A stretch of 64,000 nucleotides of DNA from Mesaphorura yosii (Eukaryota; Arthropoda; Collembola; Poduromorpha; Tullbergiidae): contig WIXG01000089.1 of the NCBI GenBank assembly GCA_009869945.1, positions 124,001 through 188,000 on the forward strand, given 5' to 3'. Position numbers and translations under genes: made by a program. The notes beneath the pieces were generated by a model. The model ran no database searches and was not told the DNA's origin. It was given only the letters and a program-made list of their open reading frames with translations. This document shows, in pieces, positions 37,274-48,600 of this stretch; position 1 is the first letter of the stretch; each line of letters opens with the position of its first letter.

Positions 37274-38944
37274 TTATGACCAGATTGCCGGATTCTGCCT
37301 CTTCTGTAAACATAGTTACACAAACTTTTTTTTGCTGCTATTGTGTTATGAGTTAACAACTTGAGTTATCGTACTAGTGGTAGAATTTTCATACTTTTTT
37401 TCGACAACTAGCGTTGCTACATTTGACAACCATAGCGGCATACCTTATGAAACATACGTATTATGATTGATCGACACACTACACGACTAAGAAATTGTTA
37501 ATAAATTATGAAGCCGATGCTGGCAATAGTGTCCAGCCTAAATTCTATACTTGTAATTAATTAGTTTCACGGGAAGGTTGTAAGTTTTGGTCACGAGTTG
37601 AATTTTTATCAGGGACTTTAGTCGATAATTTTAATTTTTTACCGTAAACTGACTACTTGGTTCAACCATATGTAATTACTACTCCACTGTAAGTTGTATA
37701 AATGCAAAAGTAACTGTTCTTCACGTCTAATAAACTCTCATTAAATAAGAAATCATCCGCGGTATGGGTTGAGCTTCATTTACATAGGCTTGAGGGTGGG
37801 TCGAATGGACTTGGTTCGGCGCAAACAGTGTCAGAAAGAATTTCGAGTGCTTTCTGAATATTTGAGCTTCCCGAAGGCATTTTGACAAGTCAAGAGGTCG
37901 AATCGAGTCGAGGAAGTTGCTGGTTTTTATGAAGATTTTTTTTAAAAAGAAAATTGGAGTTTGAACTGAACATGCAATGCAAATGCAACAAGACGATAAT
38001 TTGAATTCTGTTGGGCTGTTGGACAAAATTATATACATTTGTATTTGTCTTCAAGATCATTGGTTTCGAATACGTATAACTTGGAGTAAAAATCGTCCTA
38101 ACCCTAAACCACATAATTTACAACTGACCACGACGCAGGACAGCCTAGACAGCTATATAGTTGTAATTAGTTATGTTAGAAGAAAAACATTCAGAAGATT
38201 CAGGCATTTCCTGTTCACTTAATTTGGTGGAGTAAATTACAATTCTCTATGGCGTAGTAGCACGATCGCTCTAACTGTTAACCGACGCCTCTCATGTTTC
38301 ATACCATTTTATCCTTTCCACGCTTCAAAATTATTCCGTTTTCTCACAGTTCCGGCGGCCACCATGTGGTAGGACCGATGAACACATTTGACTATTGGCT
38401 ATAGCTGAACTTAAACTTCTAATATAGTAAAACAAGTAAAACTATTTGTTGCTGCCCTAGTGGTATTCGTCTAACGCGGATGCGTGATTCGATAGCTGCT
38501 CAACCCCTGCGCAGTTCGTGCATGAGTCAAGTTGGAACCAACAATCGGCCTTTTCTTCCTCCAACGGCGAAGAACTCGCTCCTTGATTGGCTCATTACAC
38601 GCGTCGGGTCCCTGCCGCTGGAAATCGGAACTAATCTCTTGGACATAGATGAGGGAGTCCCGGAATTGCTATCTTGAGTAGGTGTGAGTTGATTACCTTT
38701 CACTAATGTCAGCCACGTACAAGCAGCATAACTAAAATTCAATCTGGAGATCTCTCAGCATTTCAATTGTACATCGCGTTGGGAAGAAATAGAATAGTGA
38801 TCATGTTGCAGCACTTTCCTTAACATTCATAAATAATAACAAATCAAACTCTAATTTCTTATGTACTAAGTTATATATCAGAACAAAGACTCAGGGAGAA
38901 TTTGTACATTCATGGAAAGACTCTCAACTTTGTACTTTTCATCT
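37274..38944. other. Intergenic between convergent 3' ends of SET and MSL2
   Basis: The first 460 bp look like SET 3' UTR, with AATAAA motifs near 37500 and 37729. The rest carries only short frames. One at 38480-38677 (+, ending DIDEGVPELLS) has somewhat balanced composition but no recognisable similarity. No confident gene. Confidence 0.5.
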
Positions 38945-40843
38945 TTACTGTGGCTGTTGCTGTTGATGCATGATCGGTGAAACACTGATGACCGGAATTC
39001 CGTACGAATTGAAACTTGCGACGCTTGCTGTCAGTGGAAACACCGGTTGCATTAGTTGCCCGCCTGCACAATAAAATAATAGAGTACAATAATGACCTAA
39101 TTAGCCCGAAGACCTTCAGAATATTAAGAAAGAAAAACTTACTGTAGTTGTTAGTGTTTGAGTTTGAGTAAAACTGTGTCGTAATGTACGGAATATAAGG
39201 GACAGTTTCGTTTGTACGAGTATCAATCACTGCATTGATGCCTTGAAGAAGCTTCTTGCCACCAGGTAAATGGGGATTCCGGCAACCTTTGCACTTGCAG
39301 TCAAAGCAGCCTTTGCCGTCCACGTAACAGGGACACCGTTGACCACAACAGGTAAGTTTGCCCGGATTTGCAGCTGCGTTGCCACATCGACACCCTTTGC
39401 TGAGTGTTTTTGTCTGTTCCTCCTTCTTGACGGGCGACTGAAATCGGTAGATAGTGGAAATAAATCAATAGCAACGTGAGAAGAAATTCCTTAAAATTGT
39501 GCGGTAACTACAGCTACGTGAAATCCCAGCATATTAGCATATGAAACGAGAGCTTACTTTTGACTTTTTTGCTGGAGGAGGATCAGCTGGCTTTTTCTCC
39601 TTCTGGGGCGAGCGTGTAGAGCCCTTTGAAAGGCTTAAGGTTGTAGCTGCATTAGAATTAGGTTTTGTGGGGCTTGTGGTTCCGCCTGTGCTCGTTCCCT
39701 GAACAGGACCCAGGCTGAAATAGCCATTGCTGCCAAGGTAAACATTTGCATCCATGCACGGATTTGAGTAAGATGAATTTACTGCATTGTATGCGAGGGC
39801 TTGGGCTTCTTGGGGCCACTTTTTGGCCGGTGGGAGTTTAATCACTGGTGCTGCTCGTTTCTTCGACTTCGATGGGGACGGGGGTCTTTTTATTACCATT
39901 GGGCAGGGTGTTGGACTCCGGTTGATGTAGTCTGATCTCGGTGTAATTTGGAGTTCCGCATTTGGGCGTAAGTTTGCTTCCCGCACCTGAAATCAGTTTG
40001 GCTGAGTTTAGGAAAATTTACAATTTAATATTGCGCAATGATTTCTCACCCCATTCGTTAGGACAATCTCTGATTTTGGTGGGTCCTCAAAGTCGGCTTC
40101 ACCCGGCTCAGGTTCCATTAAGATTATTGACTTCTTCAAGCATCTTTGTCCCGTAAAAGCACCTTCTCTTATAATGACAGCGAGGGTCATTGCATCAAAT
40201 GCGTTGTCTTTCAAGAGCTTCCGCTGCAGCATGTTCTGACATTTATCAGAAAATAGAAACATCGCGCAAAGCTTCTTGTATGATTTGACCATTATGGAAA
40301 ATATTGGATCATCGTAGAATCCTATCAGCGACAGTTTGCAGCCCCTGTGAACGCAGCGGCATCGATTGTTCACCAGACATTCTGCAAGATTGGAAACAAC
40401 AAATTAATATTTACTGCCTGAGTATACAACTAGCAACTGAATGGCTTACCTCGACAAATAGTTCCGTGCCGCAAGCTCTTATCCATCGGCAGAAGGGGGT
40501 TTTCAGAGACCAAGTCCCCGCAAATATGGCAACGAAAGTATTCCCTCAACTGTTGCACGTCCTCTGCAAATTTGTCCATTAATCTCGACTCTAAGTACAG
40601 AAATGCGTCCCAAGCTCTGCTGTGTAATCTCATGACTTCAGTCATATATTCAAACTGGTCTTGGTAGGTGACCCGAATTGGGCTCTTCCGAGGTTGCAAA
40701 TTGAACAAGATCTGGCTATCGAAGGTGTGTGTGGAAACTACTCCTGGAGATGACCGTGGAGGAGGTGATGGTGCTGGAGTTGGTGGTCTGGTCTCTTCAA
40801 CCTCCTCCTTCACATTCACACTTTGGCGTCTTCGTCGAGGCAT
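38945..40843 (-). CDS. MSL2: MSL2-type E3 ubiquitin ligase (RING and CXC domains)
   Basis: Five exons (40450-40843, 40050-40381, 39558-39986, 39143-39437, 38945-39063) join in phase to 522 residues; human MSL2 has 577. The RING-like region at about 105-146 begins FRCHICGDLV and continues HGTICREC. It is followed by MVKSYKKLCAMF, matching LVNCYKKLCEYI of human MSL2. The CXC domain at about 400-450 reads GCRCGNAAANPGKLTCCGQR then CPCYVDGKGCFDCKCKGC, nearly identical to vertebrate MSL2. MSL2 ubiquitinates H2B in the MSL complex, and in flies it directs dosage compensation through CXC-DNA contacts (family knowledge). Oddity: the third RING zinc ligand (C-x-H) is Leu124 here, and the last Cys pair is irregular, so the RING may be degenerate. 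Confidence 0.94.
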
Positions 40844-41775
40844 GTCGGCGTCTTATCTGCAATTTCATAATATGGCATATTTGTTTACACAAACTCCCTC
40901 CCAAATATGCATATGTAATAATACAGCAGGCAATAGCACTTACACTAAGGCTCATTAATTGTATGAATTAAAACCAATACCTGTCCCTCCGAGCGTGCCC
41001 GAAGTTAGAAATATTTAGCTGAGAATGTTCCAAAAAGAAATGGCTACCCGACGGAAGTATCCATTTACAACTGATTAATAAATTGTGAAATGCAAAAGGT
41101 AGTCTTTCGAACTGCCATGGCGCGTGCCTTCTGTGAACAAATCTGTGTGTATACTTGCTCTTGAAATTCGAAAGCATTGCAATAATATCATGGCCTGCAG
41201 CCTTGGCCTTATCCTTTGCCTGACTTATTTTAGCACCAACAGTAGTGGTTCAGTTCAGGTTGCTTAACCACTGAGACCAGAAGTTGATATTGAATGGTTT
41301 TAATTTCGGTGCTTGATTTTTGTAAGATTGTCCGCCTTCGCTTTTGCTCATACTTCAGACCGGCATTGAATTCTTTATATATCGGGATACAAACGCCTAA
41401 ACTTTTTATGTCTTTTTTATTAAGTTTTCTAATCACTTTGATCACATTGAGCCTCTTAATAATAATACTAAAACTAAATCAACAATCATGATGTGCTAAA
41501 TTTGACTAATGAACACGAATCTTTTCTCAACATGTTGCAATCTTGCTTACTCTACAGCGCGAAAGTAGGCCCTCATACACACTATGCTCTACAAGCCCAA
41601 TCGAATATAGAAGATTCTGCGACCAAGTTCAATATTAATCAGCTTAATTAAACTCGCAGACAGAATCTTTAGTTTCTTGAGTTCTTAGCCGTCTTAGCGT
41701 GTCTAATAGGATGATAACAACCGAAATTTTCATAATCTTTTCAACTACTTTTAGATTTCTTAGATATAATTACTA
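40844..41775. other. Intergenic: MSL2 promoter and MIC19 3' flank
   Basis: A 930 bp gap between MIC19 and MSL2, which are in tandem on the minus strand. It holds the MSL2 5' UTR/promoter and the MIC19 3' UTR. No coding region recognised. Confidence 0.5.
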
Positions 41776-42478
41776 TTACGAAGATGGAACTAACTGTGGT
41801 TCATAAGCGCACTGGGCGAATTCTCTGACGGCCTCGGCACATCGTAATGTCTGTTTTGGATGCGTTGCGTAGCATTCGGCCACCTTTTCAGTAATATCTT
41901 TACATCTATCTGCTCTCTTCTTTGGTGCCAGCTTATGCAGTTCTTCCAATTTTTGTTCAAAGACTTTTTCTGCAGCCAAGACGTCTTCGTTAGTAATATT
42001 TGATTCTGTAAAGTTTTTAAAAAGTAATGAATTGGTCTGAGTTATGGTTCAGAAGTTAGTTTGACATGCGCTTAAAGGCTTCAACGACAATTACTTACGC
42101 CGAAATGATAGGGAGGAAACCGATGAGAGGTCTTGAGAACCCGTCGACTGCTGCGCTAGAGAATCAGCGGCACTTGTTCTTTCAGGCGGGGCGTATGGCT
42201 TTATAAGCTGAGGTTCAGTTTGTGACCCCGTGTCCTTAGCACGACCTGCGCTGCTAAGGCGCTTTACGACATCTTCGGAAACCTACAATTTTCAGAGCTT
42301 CATTAGACAACTTTGTACGAAACGAAGCACAGCTAGTCGACTGTGAATTTGGGGACTACAATGCGTTTAAATCAGATTGAAAGTAGTGAAACTCATGATA
42401 ACAAATGCTGACCTGAATAATTCTAGCCTCCTCATTCCTTACACTGATTCTCCTGGTGGTGCTTGGCCCAATTCCCAT
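41776..42478 (-). CDS. CHCHD3: MICOS subunit MIC19 (CHCHD3-like)
   Basis: Three exons (42413-42478, 42099-42282, 41776-42005) give 159 residues, shorter than human CHCHD3 (227). The protein begins MGIGPSTTRRISVRNEEA, with a Gly at position 2 as in N-myristoylated MIC19 and the family's STRR...NE pattern, then VSEDVVKRL. A short coiled region (about 92-112) precedes a twin CX9C CHCH fold: C118/C128 and C139/C149, exactly nine residues between each pair. MIC19 sits on the inner mitochondrial membrane and holds MICOS at crista junctions, with import and disulfide formation by MIA40 (family knowledge). The central coiled coil of vertebrate CHCHD3 is much reduced. It is head-to-head with the gene starting at 43005. 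Confidence 0.91.
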
Positions 42479-43004
42479 ACTATGTCTTGAAACGCTTGAA
42501 GTCACACCCGTGAAAAATTATTAAGAAGTTTAATAGTTCATGTTAAATTCTAGTGGCTCACAGGAAAGTTCAAGAAAAACTCAATTAAGTACATTGAATT
42601 GTAATTTTCTAATAGTAACTTATGCAGTAGACTGGTGCATATTGCCAATTGCCATGTGAATGTTGCCGGTTTACAAGTCATGAGTTTGGCTCCCTTGCCT
42701 ATTCAAGTCTGTTTGCTTGGAGAAGCATTCGTGCTGCAAGGCGCGAGAACGGCTCGGCTGGTTCCAGGAACTTGTCAGCGAGCATTCGAAAATTTCCTGA
42801 GCTATTCGACACAAATTTTTTCTGAATTTCCTACTCCATTTTCCAAACTTCCAATTGGCGTATATTTTCCTTTGCTACTTTCCACTACCAAAATTTCAGT
42901 TGAGCTACTGATTGTCAACTCAAGACATTTTGTCATTTCCTCATCTTGCAGTATAAAAACAACGGAGTTATATTCCCAGTTTCGCCTTCATTCCCACCAG
43001 CAGA
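42479..43004. promoter_or_regulatory. Probable bidirectional promoter between MIC19 and the 43.0 kb gene
   Basis: Only 526 bp separate the two divergent start codons. A shared promoter is likely. A TATA-like GTATAAAA (about 42951-42958) lies about 50 bp before the plus-strand ATG. Inferred from layout; no experiment implied. Confidence 0.5.
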
Positions 43005-45326
43005 ATGGCATACAAGTATCCGTCGGGCGCTGATCTAAATACTCAATTAAAGAAGACTGACTCAAAGACCCAAGTTAGCAAATGCATTAGAGATATATTC
43101 ATATCAATTTCTTGGAAATAAATGCAGAATTATTATTATTATTAGCAGTACACACAGTAACTAACCAATGCATCCATTCACATTTTCATAGACTTGGCGT
43201 GTTTTCAGAATCCTAAGCAAAGTAAGAAGAATTCCAGAGGCCATTCTCGGACCAGACATGAGCAACAGAAGCTGAAATGTCACAATATGTCCAGTAGAGT
43301 AAGTGGTTTAATGAAAACTTACTGAACGGCTACTCAATTAGTAGTCTTTGGATCTGCATTATATTGCCTTTTCCTTCACAGAAAGAGTTTGTGACTATTG
43401 ACCTCGACGCTTTTCGCTTAACTGATCGCGAACTGCAGCAGCGAACGGAAAACCGGAAATCCAAGAACCAAATTTTGGGCCAACTGGAAGCCTACAACCG
43501 AACATTTCCAGTTCAATCTCGAATTGCGCCAGAAGTCACTGAGCAATTATTGAAAGAAAAGGTCAACTCAAAAACCAATATTTTCGTAAGTGAAACCTGT
43601 TTAATACAAAGGCTACGCAATCATCCTTAATTTATTGCGCTTGCCTGCCTACCTGCTCTGCTCGTTTGACTTCATTTCGCTTTTCTGTAGGATTTTGATA
43701 CCGTAATGGCTCGAGCTGATCGGGTTTTACAAGAAACACGAAATCTTCTGGATGACACACCAGCTTCAAAATTAACTTCGATTAAGTTCACAGAACCGAG
43801 TTCTTTTAAGAAAACAGGTATGCGGGCAGGTTAGGCCGTTATGTCAATTAAATGCTGCACTCGCTTTAGACTTTATCGCCTGTGCTTTAATACAGAAATG
43901 GCAGGCAAGAAATACACATTCGCTTCAAAAGTGAAGCAGAGTAATTCGGACGGAAGCTTAGCCGACAATAATGAAGAACGCCTGACAAAATTGCTGGAAG
44001 TTAGACCGAAGTTAAAGAAGAAGAGTTATCAACATCCACTACTCTACGATGAAGACGGGTCGGTTTTCGTTCCCGAGTCCCGCCATGCAATATATCCGCA
44101 CCTTCCTCAAGAGCATCTAACACGGTTGGACGAGGCACGCGTAACGGAGGAACCATCGAACCACAAGAGCGATCGAGAAAGGGCAAGAAGGACAGGCAGC
44201 TATCATCGGCATACAATGTTCTCACCCTCCCAGAGTACACAATACTTGGATCCTGTCCCCGTTGACTCAAGTATTCTTCATACTGGAAAACCAAAGTCCT
44301 TGAAGGATTCAGACAGAGTGTTATTGTATAGAACCCAACGAGACTTAAGAGTAAGCTCTAATCGCAAGCTTCTTTCCCTCGATGACAAGATTTTAACTAG
44401 AACGAATTGATTACACAGGAATTGGCGCTTTTTGAGGAATTCGTTTTCAGAAATGCTGGAATTACTCATGAAACACGAGTCGATCCGGCCGCTATTCGCA
44501 AAAGGACTAAGATGTTGAAGTACATTAATAATATTCGAAGCATTCTTCATCAGGTAAGGAAAATTGCATGACTTGCATTGTGACATGAAAGGCTTCAACG
44601 AACATTTTTCTATTTACTGATTTTCAGTTAACAAATACAGTTCGTGAGCGTGATGATCCCATTGAACAGATTAACTGCGATGATTTAGCTAAAGTGAGTT
44701 TTAAGTTCAATGTTTACTCGTTTATATAAACTTGAAAGTTAGAGTGCATGAATTTTTCCAGAAGTACGTTGAAGCCAAGTTGAGCCAATTAAGTCTTCGT
44801 GATGAATTGAAGAATTTGTACCCAACCGCGAGTGCCTACCTGGACCGACGCCGTGCAGAGGATGTGGACAAGGAGGAACATGATCTGTTGACTCGTACCG
44901 AAAGCGAGAAATTGACTGAAAATTTGAAAGGTGCTCTTGAGAAGCGTTCCGACAAGAGACCGACCCGTCGAGATCACAAAAGTCTTACTCTGCCCAGCCA
45001 CATCATCTATTTAAAACGTCCCGGCAAAACTGAAGAATTTCCTAAAGAATCACGCATGGACATTCAGCAAGAAGTTGTTCCTACCGACCTCAAGGAATTG
45101 GGACGCTTCCACACGACACCACCACGTTATATTCCACGATACGCAATTGAGGTACGCTTTTCCCATCATCCCCGAGGCTTTTATTGTAAGTGAAAATGAC
45201 ATAATGTTGAAAATTATATTGCAGGAACCGGACGAGCCAAATGTACAACTTTCCCATTCAGACGCGAGTTGCAGTCGTCAAAAGATGAAGGAATATTTGA
45301 AGAAACTGGAGAAGTATCGAGATTAA
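43005..45326 (+). CDS. Unrecognised conserved-looking protein, 545 residues, nine exons
   Basis: Exons 43005-43073, 43209-43298, 43382-43585, 43691-43817, 43896-44350, 44419-44553, 44628-44693, 44762-45151 and 45225-45326 keep one reading frame with canonical splice sites, so this is a real gene. I do not recognise the protein. It is charged and without signal peptide or membrane segment. Residues 1-55 are basic. A helical region near 65-130 (DLDAFRLTDRELQQRTENRK; ADRVLQETRNLLDD) is followed by a disordered middle. A second helical block near 316-380 contains ELALFEEFVFRNAGITHE and KRTKMLKYINNIRSILHQ. The C-terminal part has HKSLTLPSHIIYLKRPG and ends KMKEYLKKLEKYRD. The style suggests a cytoskeletal or ciliary scaffold, but that is a guess. 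An AATAAA at 45456-45461 is a likely poly(A) signal. Confidence 0.85.
43131..43146 (+). repeat. Short (ATT)n microsatellite
   Basis: About five ATT units in tandem inside the first intron of the 43.0 kb gene. Confidence 0.8.
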
Positions 45327-45657
45327 CGGACATCAGAATCATACATATTACATCGCTTCTGGAGAACCGCGGACCAAAAATCATTAACTATTACCCGAAT
45401 TCAAAATTCTGAACAAAGTAATGCTCAAAATTCCACACCGAATGCATAACTCCTGAATAAATAAGTGGAGATTATTCACAGCAAGAAAAATTAAATTAAA
45501 ATGAAGAATAGAATAAATAATAATTAAAACTAAGCATATTTAATGTCTTTCAGTGCTTTCCTTAAGAGTGTTGCATGTACCTCTGTAATTCCTGTATCAT
45601 GTTACATAATTCAGTTCACAATTAATTACTTTAGGGTTTATGAAATACAGCTGTGTA
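45327..45657. other. Short gap between convergent 3' ends
   Basis: 330 bp between the stop of the unknown plus-strand gene and the stop of the GPCR. It contains an AATAAA at 45456-45461 and AT-rich sequence. The 3' UTRs of the two genes may overlap (inference). Confidence 0.5.
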
Positions 45658-48600
45658 TTAACGACGGTGTTCCTCAGCGTACGTCTTTCGGAACTGAGAG
45701 CACGGTCGAGCGCAATTGCGCTCGGAGATGTTGAGATGAACCATCTCATGCCCACGGAGTGGAGCTTCTAAAATTACTTGGCGTAGGCTGGCTCCTCTGC
45801 AAGAGGACGTGCTGATGTTTGAACGTGTTGAGTATCTCGGTCGCCGTCCCCAAAAGCAGAGCATGGATCGGATTACAGCTATTATGCCCTATTAAAAACG
45901 TCCAGAAAATGCTATTAAATTGAATGTGTATGTTATGCTAAGAAACTGGGAAATTATAATATCAGAAAGTTTTAATTGGTTTCAATTAAGCACATGGTAA
46001 CCCAATACGCAATTGATGCGTAAAGTAAAGGCATTTAGTCAGTGTTCGATGAATCACACTGTTTGGTAAATAACGGTAAATAACGCACAATATTGTGATA
46101 TAATGGTAAATGTCCCTGGACTGTTAAATAATAATAATTAACGCGCAATATTGTGATACATGGGGAAATATTCCGGGAGTGTTAATAACGCCAAATATTG
46201 ATAAATACCAATAATTACCAGATCTTGGAGATTTTATTTCTTGGCATTCGATTAAATTTATTCATAAGTTATATTATCTTACTCGCTATTACTGCTCTCT
46301 TCATCAGTTTCTATTGAAGATACAATTTTCCGTTTGCGTGAAATCTCCTTAGCGTTGTCTTCTCTTCTTATCCTTCTAAAGCAGAATGACAGCTTCGTTA
46401 GTGTGTCTTATGACAATCTGTTCCTCTTTTCCGTTTGTACACATCCGTAGGTCGAAAAAATTCTCTCCACAGACGCCGTACTTGCAGGGCAACGGTACAT
46501 GAGGACTAATTGTTTGATTAAGCCTTCGGGTATAGACTCCGTGCCACGCAAGCTGACCCACCGGTTTGCTGGATTAGCATTCTTCATTACTTCATCTTCA
46601 GTGTCGACTTCGGAAATATCTCGGGATCTTTTGTCAGGAGTGCTTGCGCTGTAGTCAGGAACGCTGGTGACTTGGAATCAAAAAGTCGTCCATTCCTGCG
46701 TACGATTTGAAAAATAGTTAAATGGAACACTAGAGAATACACTTAAGGCCATAGCTAATTAATTTGTTACCTTAGTATGTTAACAAAATTAACCATCAAA
46801 TAGGGTGCACTCAGCGTGGTAAAATGGCTTCCAACAAATCGAGCAAGACCAGTCCAACAGAAATTTACTCCCTCCTTGCTTGGCGAGGAAAGAGGGAGTG
46901 GTGTGAGGTCGTTTTGTGTCCTATGTCGTGTTGTGCACTTCTATTCTAATTTTAGAACTTGCGCTCGCGTTGTAGTTCCCTTAAACCCTTCGCTTTATTT
47001 TTGTTTTTGAGTTTTAATGCGTTTACTTTGATTCTTGTAAATTGCAGGAATGTTTCACAATATTTCACATTTCACAGTCCAGCGAATATTTAACATAACG
47101 TTATTTACCATTATTTACCACCATCGAACACTGCATTTAGCTGTGAGTTCGGTACGAAAATAACTTACTTTCCGAAATCGGCCGTTCATGGTGAAGTAAA
47201 CGAAGGGATTGACGCATGAGTTTGTGAAGCATAACAAGTTGATGGTGAGCATTGTGAAGAAAAACTGTCCAGTTTCGAGGAAATTCACGCTCTGCAGCTG
47301 AGTTACGAGCGACACCCAGAAATAAGGGCTCCAAAACAAAATATACGCACACACCACCACGAGCATCATTTTCGCAACCTAAATAATGAACCATAATGAA
47401 TGCGATTTAAGTTCATTGCAAATGTCATCTTTTTCTTGCTTGAATACATAAAAAAATTGGAACACGACTCGTCACATCTCACCCACCCACACTCATCTAC
47501 TCCAACGTAAAGAGAAAGAGGCAAAGATCAGGTAATTTCTCCAGACAAACGTCGAAGAGATTCCTTTGTTTTAAGTTGGATAGAATGTACAAGAAGTAGA
47601 GCACGTTATGAGCCACATATGGGTTTAGGATGCAACGGTCTTGAAAAACTTCCATGAGCGGAAATGACAAAAAGAAAATATTGAATTTCCGACAAGTGTA
47701 TCATATTGTGACAGCCACACCTATGTTGCAAAAACTACGAACCTTTTGTCGTTCTTGTTCCAAATAAATTGCGCGAGAACTCCTTCCAGGATGAACTGGA
47801 ATTTTTCGTCGGAGGACTCTGACGATAAAGAAACCCGTCACCACGATGAAGATCAGGGGCAAGAAGTACATGACCATAAAGAGGAACAGGAAGTACCATA
47901 ATCGGAACGAATTTGTGAACCTAAAATAAAAAATGTGTGAATGAATTACTTCTCATGAATCGTTTTTTGTCTCGCGAACCGGCATAAAATAATGAGTAGG
48001 ATAACCCGATTTGTGACCTGAAAGCAGCTGTTCAGGCTGCCAGACCTCAAAGAGAACGGAATAAAATTTTAGAGCATTTTTTTCCACGAGCAAAATGCTT
48101 TCTTTCTTTAGTCTTCTGTCAAAGGAATGAGTAACTCCTTTGAACAACTAAAACCTACAATTTGGTTCAACTTCACCAAATGAAGATATAGACGCAAAAA
48201 AGCTTTTGAGACGGTGGCTTTCTGGTACAAAGTGTAACCATTGAATCGGCATCATTTTTGTGGCAATTTGATGGCCCTATTCATTTCTACGAAAAAGTAA
48301 GTCTTCACCTGTGGAATGCAAAATGTAAACTTTGAACCTGAGATCTTGGGCACTGGTACTTACGTATCGAAACAGGTGCGCCGCGTGAAAACTCCGTACT
48401 CAGAATACAGTATTTGAGGTTTTGATTCGGCAGGGTAGAGATTTGGCGAAGCAACTATAATTGGAATCACCCAGGAAAACAACAGAACCATCCGAATCCG
48501 GTCATCAATGAGGTGAAGCCTGGTGTGCATGGGATACACTACTGCGTAGTATCTGCGAAAAGAAGATTAGGAGATCACTGCCACTTATTCCTTTTCCGCT

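Noticed and set aside
38480-38677. 66-codon open frame between SET and MSL2
   Set aside because: No similarity, no splice signals, and it lies between two convergent 3' ends.
43841-43895. Upstream Met start (MSIKCCTRF) for the 43.9 kb exon
   Set aside because: These bases are intron sequence; the acceptor at 43895 keeps the phase of the preceding exon.
43005-45326. SPATA7 as identity of the unknown gene
   Set aside because: Helical style is vaguely similar, but the hallmark motifs I know for SPATA7 do not line up.
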